A stretch of DNA of 64,000 nucleotides from Gemmatimonadota bacterium. GTDB taxonomy: Bacteria; Gemmatimonadota; Gemmatimonadetes; Gemmatimonadales; GWC2-71-9. Positions 8,901-17,313 of this stretch are shown one piece after another. Under the pieces are notes generated by a model that saw only the letters and a list, made by a program, of their open reading frames with translations, did not search any database and was not told where the DNA came from. The DNA is taken from positions 1 to 64,000 of the forward strand of contig PNAE01000006.1 of the NCBI GenBank assembly GCA_003169895.1. Reading direction: 5' to 3'. Made by a program: the position numbers and the translations under genes. Position 1 is the first letter of the stretch. Each line of letters begins with the position of its first letter.

Positions 8901-9888
8901 GCGCGCGGATCGCTGTCAGGGCGAACTGCGTGCTGGCCACGTCCGATCGCGCCAGGGCCCACAGCGGCAAGAGGATGGCGCCGACGCGAGCCGCGGGGTG
9001 CGACGCGGTCAGCAGGATCACCAGCGCCAGCGCGACCAGTCCGGCGCCCACCAACAAGCGGGCAACTCCCTGTTCGCGGGCAACGAAGCTGCCTGGCGGC
9101 GGCGGGACCGGCTGCATGGCCGCCATGACGCCGGCGGTAGCGGCCTCGGTGCTGGCATACTCAATGGGGCGTCCGAGCGGAGTGCCGGCCTGCCAGGTCC
9201 AGCGTACGCCCTGCCACCCGCCGGCGCTCGCCGCGAGTGACGGGCCTGCGACCGGAAGCCCTGGCAGCGAATCCAGTAGCAAGACAACCTGCGCCTGTCT
9301 GCCGTTGCGAGTCGCGCGGATTACCAGCATTCGGGCAAATGGCGTACTGACCAGCGCCGCCGGCGTGCTGCGCATCACCGGTTGAATGCGATGCGGCCCT
9401 GCGACCGCGATGACGGTATCGCCGGCGATCACTGCGATTGCGCTCTCGATGTTGATCGTGCTGAGGAGGTATCCGAGCCCCGGTGCGGTCTGCGGCGGAC
9501 TGCGTCCGACGCGGTCCAGCGCTACCGTCGCCGTGCGGTTGGCGGACGCGATCGACGACTGCAGCAGCTTGTCGCGTTCCCGGGTTGCGTCCCGGACGGC
9601 CTCGCTCTGCAGGACGCCGGCGTGGAACACGGCGTGCCCCATCCGGGCGGCGGCGATGCCGCTGGCGACCGCGAGCAATGCGAGCCCGGCAGCAAGACCC
9701 CGCTCGCCTGTTCCTTGCTGCGCCTTGGCGACGAGCGCGAGGCCGGCGGCCACCATGGCGACCATGGCGAGCCAGACCCAGGTTCCCTGCAGCGCGGCCT
9801 CGCCAGCCACGAGCACTGTCACGCCGACGCCCAACCAGAGCATCAGCCGGGGACTGGGCGCGGTCGATGTAGCACCTTGAAACTTCAT
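5989..9888 (-). CDS. Giant NtrY-type membrane sensor histidine kinase
   Basis: 1299 residues. Three hydrophobic segments occupy residues about 15-95, a periplasmic loop follows, and a block of seven to eight more segments lies around 270-480. A soluble sensor region of about 200 residues, two further membrane segments, a second extracytoplasmic stretch and a last segment leading into HAMP (ARALGRPIETLRRTAVAIGRHE) come next. Then follow a PAS domain (ILSTVATGVIGVDVNGDVIHANPRASELLG), HisKA with the phospho-acceptor in ARQVAHEIKNPLTPMRL (His about 1097), and HATPase with LLNLLDNARQAEA, VEDDGRGIP and GTGLGLAIVRRLVEG. The H-box form HEIKNPLTP is that of NtrY/NtrB kinases. No response regulator gene is adjacent in the window. 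It is divergent from the tolC operon with a gap of only 55 bases, so the promoters must overlap. The family's usual length is about 700-750 residues. Confidence 0.85.
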   Translation of the reverse strand: MKFQGATSTAPSPRLMLWLGVGVTVLVAGEAALQGTWVWLAMVAMVAAGLALVAKAQQGTGERGLAAGLALLAVASGIAAARMGHAVFHAGVLQSEAVRDATRERDKLLQSSIASANRTATVALDRVGRSPPQTAPGLGYLLSTINIESAIAVIAGDTVIAVAGPHRIQPVMRSTPAALVSTPFARMLVIRATRNGRQAQVVLLLDSLPGLPVAGPSLAASAGGWQGVRWTWQAGTPLGRPIEYASTEAATAGVMAAMQPVPPPPGSFVAREQGVARLLVGAGLVALALVILLTASHPAARVGAILLPLWALARSDVASTQFALTAIRALLGAAALLLLAILLWRRPARRSVVGLVAAVLLLGTAPPLAVVVARVVMPRGEVLSLVAGFGWEAIIALMAGGFLAVATAPLRAPGDESAGATWGLLATGAALLIGLIGIEAWTPGGWAWWYRPLWLIPIALLLPLTTPRTRLLALATTAGVLASLATWGTSLDRRIDLARADLTRLDAQSDTAAANALDRFAVAAQVAHATRMDRLYAAWSASSLAREGVPTYLALWNGDGQQRELVALDSLSISWDELAPLVRFAGSEPRRIGGPRGVGHHEVLVLPLAPDTIATVTVGPRSRLLAPTTFGLIAGWRAPSSDPPYTVEVVGDAGQFPDGAFHRQRRFVFADRVITAGDVRRTVRATVAISPPRSFVVRAALSVLLDIGLILGAWLLLQRILGQQHTLRAEVFRRSYRRTVTTALMAFFIVPATLFTLSSWDRLRQDAAQEHAAELAATLRLVEDAGGLAVAESPKPGGSALAFIADSANAEIGIYRQGRLIAASDSMLAELGYLPAVVERSRQVNAGSDRATMTPPLPTADLRLGVIDATPSGTLLVAAIPGGDTGFAREQVDQALRLLLAALGGIVASVMVAGVIARALGRPIETLRRTAVAIGRHEPPPQPTDVPAEFVPVFGAITQMEADLRKTEAELRTGRARTAAILSTVATGVIGVDVNGDVIHANPRASELLGRAITVGKELATQLPEGWRRVVEGIERVLGQAAHAPETRELRLGEQRFAVTLAPLGDGGLVLAITDITEASRAARILAWGEMARQVAHEIKNPLTPMRLGLQHLRRVQADKLPNYPQLVDETAERLLAEIERLDRIARSFARYGAPPEHATPLESIALLPAANELASLFALGAERPRIEVIGDAIGPVCARREELVQVLLNLLDNARQAEASLVRLVLSGYTLRVEDDGRGIPPDQFGRIFEPSFSTNTSGTGLGLAIVRRLVEGWDATVGVESEPGQGAVFTIRFVPGG

Positions 9889-9943
9889 CGCCCCGGGACC
9901 GTAGAAGGCAATGTCAGAACCTCAAATACCTGAAGGACGGAAC

Positions 9944-11470
9944 ATGCTCGCTCGCCGCGTGGCTGGTGCCCTGATCGTGCTCTCACTCGCTGTCCTCCCC
10001 GCGTCGGCGCAGGGACCAGTCAGAGTGCCCCGGCAGCTGTCGCTCGCCCAGGCCCTGGAATTGTCCAAGCAGAACAATCCAACGTACCGACAGGCGCAGG
10101 CCAACGCCGACCCGGCGGCCGAAGCGGTCAAGGCGGCCCAGTGGGCCCAACTGCCGACGCTCAATGTGTTCTCCGGCATGAGTTATACCGGTGCCGGCAG
10201 CTCGACGTTCGGTGGCACGACGTTCAATCAGACGTCACCGAGCGTCTCGTCGAGCTACAGCTTCTCGGCAAACTGGCAACTCAACACGCGCAACTTCCTG
10301 ACGCCGTCCATTCAACGGGCCCAGGAACGCGCCACCGTGGAGAATATCGCGGCCGCCGGCGTCACACTGGTGTCCGATGTCACTTCACAATACCTGAACA
10401 CCCTGCGCGCCGCGGCGGTGGTCGGTGTGGCGGTGCAGCAGGTGACCCGCGACACGGCATTCCTCACGCTCGCCCGCGCGCGCCAGCAGGTCGGCCAGGC
10501 GTCACTCATCGACGTACTGCAGGCGCAAACCGCCATGGCAACCGCCCAGGTGCAGCTGCTGCAAGCGCTGCAGGGTGAGTCCCAGGCGAAGATCGAGCTG
10601 GTCCGGCGCCTCGGGCTGCCCGCCGACGTGGACGTTGATTCATTGCAGTTGGTCGAACCGTTCCCGTTGGTCGAGCCGAAGTTCGACCTGCAGGCTCTGC
10701 GGACGCTCGCCCATGAGTCGAATCCGACGCTCCGCTCGTTGCAGGAGCAACAGCGGGCCGACCACATCAGCGTCAAGGCGGCCCGCCTGGATCGCCTGCC
10801 GACGTTCTCGATCAGTACCGGCCTGAGCGGGTACACCCAGCAATTCACCAACGAAAGCATCCTGCTCAACAACCGGTTGCTCGGTGCGCAGGCCACCGAG
10901 GCGAACTGCGCGTTCCAGAACGAGATCCTCATGGGGCTCACGACGCCGATTCCCGGCGGCATCATCGCCGACTGCAAGGCATACGCTGGGCTCGACGCGA
11001 CCGGCAACGCCCTGCAGCCCAGCATCTCGCAGGCGATCCACAACGGCAACAGCGTCTTCCCGTTCAGTTTCACCCGCCAGCCGTTGTCGGTCAGCTTGGG
11101 AATCAGCCTGCCGATCTGGGATGCCTACACCCGGTCGTTGGGAATCTCGCGGGCTGAAGCCCTCGAGGACCAGGCGCGGGAAGGGGTGCGGGCGCAGCAG
11201 CTGGCGACCGACGCGCAGATCCAATCGCAGCTGCTGGCGGTGCGCACCGCATGGCTGCGGACCCAGATCCAGGACACCAACCGGGTCGCGGCGCGGCAGC
11301 AACTGCAGTTGGCGCAGGATCGGTATCGGATCGGCAACGGGACGGGACTGGAAATCGCCGATGCGCAAAACGCCGTGACGCAGGCGGAAGCTGACTACGT
11401 TACGGCCGTGTACGACTATCACCTCGCTGTCGTCGGCCTGGAAGCCGCCGTCGGCCGACCCCTACGCTGA
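9944..11470 (+). CDS. TolC-family outer membrane efflux protein
   Basis: 508 residues from ATG 9944, which has AAGGACGG about 4 bases upstream and gives a clean signal peptide MLARRVAGALIVLSLAVLPASAQ. The body carries the two TolC/OEP repeats: LSLAQALELSKQNNPTYRQAQAN opens the first and FDLQALRTLAHESNPTLRSLQEQQ the second, with long coiled-coil helices (LARARQQVGQASLIDVLQAQTAMATAQVQLLQ; DRYRIGNGTGLEIADAQNAV). An insert with two Cys (EANCAFQ and IADCKAYAG) lies in the second repeat and may form a disulfide loop. It begins an operon with a MacA-like adaptor, a MacB-type ATPase and four permeases, and would supply the outer membrane channel. Confidence 0.9.
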   Translation: MLARRVAGALIVLSLAVLPASAQGPVRVPRQLSLAQALELSKQNNPTYRQAQANADPAAEAVKAAQWAQLPTLNVFSGMSYTGAGSSTFGGTTFNQTSPSVSSSYSFSANWQLNTRNFLTPSIQRAQERATVENIAAAGVTLVSDVTSQYLNTLRAAAVVGVAVQQVTRDTAFLTLARARQQVGQASLIDVLQAQTAMATAQVQLLQALQGESQAKIELVRRLGLPADVDVDSLQLVEPFPLVEPKFDLQALRTLAHESNPTLRSLQEQQRADHISVKAARLDRLPTFSISTGLSGYTQQFTNESILLNNRLLGAQATEANCAFQNEILMGLTTPIPGGIIADCKAYAGLDATGNALQPSISQAIHNGNSVFPFSFTRQPLSVSLGISLPIWDAYTRSLGISRAEALEDQAREGVRAQQLATDAQIQSQLLAVRTAWLRTQIQDTNRVAARQQLQLAQDRYRIGNGTGLEIADAQNAVTQAEADYVTAVYDYHLAVVGLEAAVGRPLR

Positions 11471-11484
11471 GAGGATCGAACCGG

Positions 11485-12768
11485 ATGTCGCGTGGAGCAA
11501 AGATCGGAGTGGCCCTCGTCATAGTCATCGCCGTCATCGTCGGGGTGGTGGCGCTCGGCTCCGCCCGCAAGGCGAACCGCCCGACGGCGGTACGTCTTGA
11601 GCAGGTCGGCAAGCGCGACCTGGTGGCGGCGGTCACCGCCAGCGGCCAGGTCGAAGCCAAGACGGACGTCGATATCTCGTCCGAGGTGACGGCCCGGATC
11701 CTCAAGCTCCATGTCAAGGAAGGCGACATGGTCAAGGTTGGCGAATTGCTGGTGGAACTCGACCAGGCACAATTCAAGGGAGCGGTGGAACGCGGCCAGG
11801 CGTCGCTGGCGCAGGCCAATGCCGGCGAGGTGCAGGCGACGGCGAACCGCGACCAGGCACAACGGGCCTTCGACCGGCAGACCGAGCTGAAGCGGACGTC
11901 ACCCAATCTGGTGACCGACGAGTCGGTCGAATTGGCCCGCCAGGCGTTCCTGGTGGCGGATGCGAACGTCAAGTCGGCCGCCGCGCTGGTGGAGCAGGCG
12001 AAGGCCGGACTCAAGGAGGCGCAGGACAACCTCGCGCGCACGATGCTCTACTCACCGATCGCCGGACGCGTGGTCCGGCTCGCGGTCGAGGAGGGTGAAG
12101 TCGCCGTACCGGGCACGTTCTCGAAGGAAACCGGCCTGCTGATGCGCATCGCCGACATGTCGACCATTCTCGCCAAGGTCAAGGTCGACGAAACCGACGT
12201 GGTGCGCCTGGCGCTGAACGATTCGGTGTCGGTGTCGATCGACGCATTCCCCGACACGACGTTCGTCGGACGTGTCACCAAGATCGGGAACAGCGCGACG
12301 GCGGCAACCACGGCCGCCACGAGCACCGACAAGGCGGTCGACTTCGACGTCGAGGTCACGCTGGCCAACCCGCCCAACGACGTCCGGCCGGACCTGAGCA
12401 TGACGGCGCGCATTGTCACCGACGTGCGCAAGAACGCGCTCAGCATCCCGATCATTGCGCTGACGGCGCGCGCGGCCCCGAACCCGGCGTCCGATACGAA
12501 AGCCGCGACGCCGCTCGCGGCCAGCCCGACCGACACATTGAAAAAGCCGACCAAGGAGCAGGACGGTGTGTTCGTGGTGCAGAACAACATCGCCCGCTTC
12601 CGGCCGGTCAAGGTCGGCATCACGGGCGACGAATACTTCGAAGTGGTGGACGGCCTCAAGGCCGGCGAGACCGTGGTGGCCGGCACCTACCAGGCGATTC
12701 GTGACATGAAGGACTCCACGAGGGTAAAGGCCGCACCGACCGTTGGACCGGAAGTCAAGAAGCCATGA
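11485..12768 (+). CDS. MacA/HlyD-type periplasmic adaptor of the export system
   Basis: 427 residues. An N-terminal membrane anchor ([19 protein letters not shown]) is followed by the biotinyl-lipoyl half-motif ([26 protein letters not shown]), a coiled-coil hairpin from about residue 90 to 185 ([27 protein letters not shown]... [23 protein letters not shown]), the second lipoyl half and beta-barrel regions, and a membrane-proximal domain at the C-terminus ([28 protein letters not shown]). A low-complexity insert rich in Ala, Pro and Thr lies near residues 330-355. The stop overlaps the ATG of the ATPase gene by 4 bases. It should bridge the inner-membrane permeases and TolC. Confidence 0.88.
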   Translation: MSRGAKIGVALVIVIAVIVGVVALGSARKANRPTAVRLEQVGKRDLVAAVTASGQVEAKTDVDISSEVTARILKLHVKEGDMVKVGELLVELDQAQFKGAVERGQASLAQANAGEVQATANRDQAQRAFDRQTELKRTSPNLVTDESVELARQAFLVADANVKSAAALVEQAKAGLKEAQDNLARTMLYSPIAGRVVRLAVEEGEVAVPGTFSKETGLLMRIADMSTILAKVKVDETDVVRLALNDSVSVSIDAFPDTTFVGRVTKIGNSATAATTAATSTDKAVDFDVEVTLANPPNDVRPDLSMTARIVTDVRKNALSIPIIALTARAAPNPASDTKAATPLAASPTDTLKKPTKEQDGVFVVQNNIARFRPVKVGITGDEYFEVVDGLKAGETVVAGTYQAIRDMKDSTRVKAAPTVGPEVKKP

Positions 12769-13478
12769 CGGACGTGATCATCAAGCTGGAGGGGATCACT
12801 CGCGACTACATGATGGGAGCCGAACAGGTTCGGGCGCTGCGCGGTGTGGATCTCGAGATCCGCCGCAACGAATACGTTGCCATCATGGGCCCGTCGGGAT
12901 CGGGAAAGTCCACCATCATGAACATGCTGGGCTGTCTCGATACGCCGAGCGCCGGGCGGTACTGGCTCAATGGGCACGAAGTATCGCGGATGAAGGACGA
13001 CGACCTGGCGCGCATCCGCAACCGCGAGATCGGCTTCGTATTCCAGACATTCAACCTGCTGCCCCGCGCCTCGGCGCTGGCGAACGTCGAACTGCCGCTG
13101 GTCTACGCCGGCATCTCCGGTCGCGACCGCCGGCGGCGCGCCGAGACGGCGCTGCACCGCGTGGGGCTGGGCGAGCGGATGCATCACAAGCCCAATGAGC
13201 TGTCCGGCGGCCAGCGGCAGCGCGTGGCGATCGCCCGGGCACTGGTGAACGAGCCGTCGATCCTGCTCGCCGACGAACCGACCGGCAACCTCGACTCCAC
13301 GACCAGTGAAGAGATCATGCGGGTGTTCGGCGCGCTGCACGCACAGGGGCAGACGGTGGTGCTGGTGACGCACGAGCCCGAGATCGCGACGCACGCCCAT
13401 CGCGTCGTGGTCCTGCGCGACGGCCGCGTCGACAGCGACCGGGCCACCCCGCCGCGCGCGACGGGAGTGGCTGCGTAG
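12765..13478 (+). CDS. MacB-type ABC transporter ATP-binding protein
   Basis: 237 residues, standard length for a LolD/MacB-type nucleotide-binding protein. Walker A (GPSGSGKST), Q-loop ([21 protein letters not shown]), signature ([17 protein letters not shown]), Walker B with catalytic Glu ([13 protein letters not shown]) and the switch His ([19 protein letters not shown]) are all present. It overlaps the adaptor gene by ATGA and is followed after one base by the first permease. It is the only ATPase in the cluster, so it presumably energises all four downstream permeases. Confidence 0.93.
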   Translation: MTDVIIKLEGITRDYMMGAEQVRALRGVDLEIRRNEYVAIMGPSGSGKSTIMNMLGCLDTPSAGRYWLNGHEVSRMKDDDLARIRNREIGFVFQTFNLLPRASALANVELPLVYAGISGRDRRRRAETALHRVGLGERMHHKPNELSGGQRQRVAIARALVNEPSILLADEPTGNLDSTTSEEIMRVFGALHAQGQTVVLVTHEPEIATHAHRVVVLRDGRVDSDRATPPRATGVAA

Positions 13479-13479
13479 C

Positions 13480-14721
13480 ATGCCGTTTTTCGAGGCGGTC
13501 ATCCTGGCGCTGTCGTCGATCCGCGCGCAGAAGCTCAAGAGCTTCTTCTCGCTGGTCGGCGTCCTGATCGGCGTCACGTTCCTGATCGCGGTCGTGTCGA
13601 TCGTTCAGGGAATGAACGTATACATGACCGACAAGTTCGCCGATGCGATGGGCGGGATCAACACATTCCAGTTGCAGTCGCGGCCGGGGATGACCTTCGG
13701 TAACGTGACCGAGGCGATGTGGAAGGAATGGCAACGGCGGCCGCGCATCACCATCGAGGATGCGGCGTACGTCGAGGCACGGGTCACCACTCCCGCCCGC
13801 TTTTCCCGCGAGAGCGGGACCAGCGCGGGGGTCGGCTACCACGGCAAGATGGCGACCGGAATCGACGTGTTTACGGTCGACGCCGAGTTTTTCCGGATCA
13901 AGAACTGGAACATTGCTGATGGCCGCGCCTTCTCGCCGCAGGAGGTCACCGCCGGGGCGTCGGTCGTAGTACTGGGCGGGGAACTCGCGGACCGCCTGTT
14001 CGACGGCGCGGAACCGGTGGGCAAGACGGTGACGATCGGCGGATTGCCGCACCGGGTCATCGGAGTGGTCGAGAAGCAGGGCACGCTGTTCGGGATTTCC
14101 CTCGACAAGTTCGCGGTCACCCCGATCACCTCACCGGCGCGCCTGCTCACCAACCGACCGCACGTCATCGACGATCTCCAGGTCCAGGCGATCGACCCGG
14201 CCACGATGCCGGCGGCCGTGGAGGAGGTCACCACGCTGATGCGGGTGCGCCGCGGCCTCAAGCCCAACGAAACAGCCAACTTCAACATTGCCACGGCGCA
14301 GGATGCGCTGGACCAGTGGGGCAAGATCTCGAGAATCCTGTTCCTGGCGCTCCCCGGCCTGGTGGGCATCTCGCTCGTGGTCGGCGGCATCGTGATCATG
14401 AACATCATGCTGATGTCGGTAGTCGAACGCACCCGCGAGATCGGGATCCGCAAGGCGCTGGGCGCGCGCGGACGCGACATCATGGCGCAGTTCGTGGTCG
14501 AGTCGGCCACGCTGTCATTCACCGGCGCCGCGATCGGCATTGCGACCGGCCTGCTGCTCGCCTTTGCCGTGCGCGCACTGACGCCGCTTCCGGCGGCCGT
14601 TGCCCCCTGGTCGATCGGGCTGGCCGTCGGACTCGGCATTCTCGTGGGGGTGGTTGCCGGTGTGTATCCGGCGCGGCAGGCATCGCGGCTCGACCCGATC
14701 GCCGCACTGGGGCACGAATGA
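13480..14721 (+). CDS. MacB/FtsX-type permease A1
   Basis: 413 residues with the usual topology: one N-terminal membrane helix ([24 protein letters not shown]), a periplasmic MacB core domain of about 230 residues, then three C-terminal helices around the FtsX motif ([35 protein letters not shown]). The hinge before the last helices carries [25 protein letters not shown]. The sequence is more like the third permease of this cluster than the second or fourth (shared QGMN, TDxF/LxDAMxGxNxFQ). The stop overlaps the start of the next gene as ATGA, which indicates coupled translation with partner B1. Confidence 0.9.
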   Translation: MPFFEAVILALSSIRAQKLKSFFSLVGVLIGVTFLIAVVSIVQGMNVYMTDKFADAMGGINTFQLQSRPGMTFGNVTEAMWKEWQRRPRITIEDAAYVEARVTTPARFSRESGTSAGVGYHGKMATGIDVFTVDAEFFRIKNWNIADGRAFSPQEVTAGASVVVLGGELADRLFDGAEPVGKTVTIGGLPHRVIGVVEKQGTLFGISLDKFAVTPITSPARLLTNRPHVIDDLQVQAIDPATMPAAVEEVTTLMRVRRGLKPNETANFNIATAQDALDQWGKISRILFLALPGLVGISLVVGGIVIMNIMLMSVVERTREIGIRKALGARGRDIMAQFVVESATLSFTGAAIGIATGLLLAFAVRALTPLPAAVAPWSIGLAVGLGILVGVVAGVYPARQASRLDPIAALGHE

Positions 14722-15968
14722 GCGCCCTCGGACGCGGCAACGTGTTCGCCCGCGGCTGGGAAGGCGTCACCCTGGCGATCGACGCCGTCCGCGCGAACAA
14801 GACCCGGGCCGCGCTCACGATCCTCGGCATCGCCATCGGGGTCATGGTCGTCATCGCGATGGCGTCGACGATCACCGGGATCCAGAACTCGGTCAGCGAG
14901 GTCGTCTCGCGGGCCGGCCCGAAGTCATTCTATGTGATGCGGGCCTTCCGCACCGGCATCCAGTTCGACAACGAGAACGCCCCCTGGCGAAAGCGCCCGC
15001 GGATGACCCGCGACGAGGCTGAGATGATCCGGCGGCTTCCGGGCATCGGCGACGTGAACGTGATGGAGGGCGGCAGCTCAGCGGTCAGCTACCGCAGCAC
15101 CAATCTCAGCAGCGTGAGCGTCACCGGAATGGACATCAGCTGGCTCAAGGTGGGTGGCGGCGTGCTGCTCGAAGGGCGCAACTTCACGCCGGTGGAGGGC
15201 GCCGCCGCGGCGTTCGTGGTCGTGCTCAACGACAAGGCGGCCGAACTGCTCGTGCCCGGCGTCGACCCGATCGGCAAGATCATCAAGATCTTTGGACTGC
15301 CCTTCACGGTCGTCGGACTGTATCAGGATCCATCGGGACTGTTCAGCCAGAGTTCACCCAGGTTCGTGATCCCGCACACGACGTTCGTCAAGAGCGCGGA
15401 CTTCGAGCGCGGGTTCATGCAGATCGTCGTCTTCCCGCGGGACGATGTCTCGCAGCCCGAGGCGATGGACGAGGTGACGTCGGCGCTGCGCATCCGGCGC
15501 GGACTCAAGCCCGGTGACGACAACAACTTCGACCTCGTTGCCGGCGAGAAATTCCTGGAGAGCTTCAACAGCATGACGCAGGGGTTCTTCCTGGTGATGC
15601 TGGCGCTGTCCAGCGTCGGGCTGATGGTCGGTGGTGTCGGCGTTGTCGCGATCATGATGATTTCGGTCACCGAGCGCACCCGTGAGATCGGCGTGCGCAA
15701 GGCGCTGGGTGCAACCCGGGGCGAGATCCTGTTCCAGTTCCTGGTGGAGGCGGCCACGCTGACGTTGATCGGCGGGATCTGCGGCATGCTCCTGGGCGCC
15801 GCGATCGCCTATGCCGTGAACCACTTCACGCCCATCCCGGCGGCGATTCCGCTCTGGTCGGTCATCGCCGCCATCGCCGCGTCGGCGGTCACCGGAATTT
15901 TCTTCGGTCTCTATCCGGCCAACAAGGCGGCGAGCCTGGATCCCGTGGAAGCGTTGCGATATGAGTAG
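14718..15968 (+). CDS. MacB/FtsX-type permease B1
   Basis: 416 residues from ATG 14718, overlapping the stop of A1 by 4 bases. N-terminal helix LTILGIAIGVMVVIAMASTITGIQNSV, periplasmic core with SFYVMRAFRTGIQFDNENAPWRKRP, then FtsX helices (LMVGGVGVVAIMMISVTERTREIGVRKALGATRGEILFQF). It ends in VEALRYE followed directly by a heptamer repeat element. It resembles the fourth permease (EGV..A..A.R..K.R.ALT.LG..IGV; SFYV/TFYVIR.F), so A1-B1 and A2-B2 look like copies of one heteromeric pair. Confidence 0.9.
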   Translation: MSALGRGNVFARGWEGVTLAIDAVRANKTRAALTILGIAIGVMVVIAMASTITGIQNSVSEVVSRAGPKSFYVMRAFRTGIQFDNENAPWRKRPRMTRDEAEMIRRLPGIGDVNVMEGGSSAVSYRSTNLSSVSVTGMDISWLKVGGGVLLEGRNFTPVEGAAAAFVVVLNDKAAELLVPGVDPIGKIIKIFGLPFTVVGLYQDPSGLFSQSSPRFVIPHTTFVKSADFERGFMQIVVFPRDDVSQPEAMDEVTSALRIRRGLKPGDDNNFDLVAGEKFLESFNSMTQGFFLVMLALSSVGLMVGGVGVVAIMMISVTERTREIGVRKALGATRGEILFQFLVEAATLTLIGGICGMLLGAAIAYAVNHFTPIPAAIPLWSVIAAIAASAVTGIFFGLYPANKAASLDPVEALRYE

Positions 15969-15973
15969 ATACG

Positions 15974-16056
15974 CGTAAGAGGTGAGACGTAAGACGTAAA
16001 ACGGGCGCTCGGAGTCATGCGGCGTCATGTTTCACGTTTCACGTTTCACGTCTAAC
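15974..16056. repeat. Heptamer inverted-arm repeat, locus B
   Basis: Left arm starts GTAAGAGGTGAGACG and continues with GTAAGAC and GTAAAAC units; the right arm is TTTCACG repeated three times and ends GTCTAAC. The element fills the gap between permease B1 and permease A2, within an otherwise continuous operon, and its arms could form a hairpin that modulates read-through into the second permease pair. Confidence 0.75.
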
Positions 16057-16065
16057 TTCTTGCGC

Positions 16066-17310
16066 ATGCCCTACCGCGAAGCCCTCCGCCTCGCCCTCGC
16101 CACCATCCGCGGCGCGAAGCTGCGCTCGTTCTTTACCTTGCTCGGCATCATCGTCTCGGTCGGTTTCCTCGTCACCGTGGTCGCGGTGATCCAGGGAATG
16201 AACTCGTACGTGCGTGACAACCTCACCGACGCGATGATCGGCAGCAACGCCTTTCAGGTGCGCCGGACGCCGATCTCGATCGGCCTGATCGACGATGACC
16301 AGATGCGCCGGCTCAGCCTGCGTCCCACCATCTCGCGCGACGACGCCGAGGCCGTGACGCGGGCGCTGCCGGACGCCGAAGCGGTAGCGATGCAGTCCGG
16401 CTGGCCCACGCCAGCCGCGAACGTGGTGTACCGCAACAACACGCTCGGCAACGTCCTCGTCTTTGGGGTGACCCCACCGTACCAGTTGGTCCAGGACTAC
16501 AAGTTCGCCGCCGGCCAGCCGCTTGGCGACCCGGACATGCGCAGCCGGCGCCCGGTCGTGGTGGTCGGTTACGATATTGCCGACAAGCTGTTCGCCTCGC
16601 CGGAAACTGCGGTGGGATCGAAGGTGCGGATCGCCGGTGCGGAGTTCACGATCAAGGGCGTGGTGGCGCAGAAGGGCAAGACGCTGGGCCAGTCCTTTGA
16701 CGCCTTCGTGCTGATGCCGCTGCCGACGTTCGAGGCGGTATGGGGGCGGCGCAAGACCACCGTCGTGTCCGTCAAGATGCATGACGCCGCCGCCATCCCG
16801 GCCGCGATGGACCGGGCCGAGGAAGCCATGCGCGTCGCGCATCACCTTCGGCCGGCGCAGGACAACGACTTCACGGTGGACAAGGCCGACGCACTGGTGG
16901 CCTTCTGGAAGCAGCTCACGGCGCTGCTGTTCGCGGTGGTCCCGGCCGTGGTCGGCATCGGTATTGTGGTTGGCGGGATCGTCATCATGAACATCATGCT
17001 GATGTCGGTGAGCGAGCGCACCCGCGAGATCGGCATCCGCAAGGCGATCGGCGCCAACCAGCGCGACATCCGCCGCCAGTTCCTGGTCGAGACGGTGCTC
17101 CTCAGCATGCTCGGCGGCCTGCTTGGCGTCGCGGCGGGGTGGGGACTCGCACAGCTCGTTGCCGCTGCCTCGCCGCTGCCGGCCAAGGTGACCCTCTGGT
17201 CGGTGGGGGTGGCCCTGGCACTCGGCGCCGGGACGGGGATCATCTTCGGCGTCTATCCCGCGGCGCGCGCCGCCCGGCTCGACCCCATCACCGCGCTGCG
17301 ACAGGAGTAG
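16066..17310 (+). CDS. MacB/FtsX-type permease A2
   Basis: 414 residues from MPYREALRL (ATG 16066); an in-frame ATG at 16027 lies inside the repeat element and is unlikely. N-terminal helix FFTLLGIIVSVGFLVTVVAVIQGM, periplasmic core with NTLGNVLVFGVTPPYQLVQDYK, and C-terminal FtsX helices ([35 protein letters not shown]). Sequence features match permease A1 rather than B1 or B2. No clear ribosome site precedes the ATG, consistent with the repeat having displaced original upstream sequence. Confidence 0.88.
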   Translation: MPYREALRLALATIRGAKLRSFFTLLGIIVSVGFLVTVVAVIQGMNSYVRDNLTDAMIGSNAFQVRRTPISIGLIDDDQMRRLSLRPTISRDDAEAVTRALPDAEAVAMQSGWPTPAANVVYRNNTLGNVLVFGVTPPYQLVQDYKFAAGQPLGDPDMRSRRPVVVVGYDIADKLFASPETAVGSKVRIAGAEFTIKGVVAQKGKTLGQSFDAFVLMPLPTFEAVWGRRKTTVVSVKMHDAAAIPAAMDRAEEAMRVAHHLRPAQDNDFTVDKADALVAFWKQLTALLFAVVPAVVGIGIVVGGIVIMNIMLMSVSERTREIGIRKAIGANQRDIRRQFLVETVLLSMLGGLLGVAAGWGLAQLVAAASPLPAKVTLWSVGVALALGAGTGIIFGVYPAARAARLDPITALRQE

Positions 17311-17313
17311 CAT

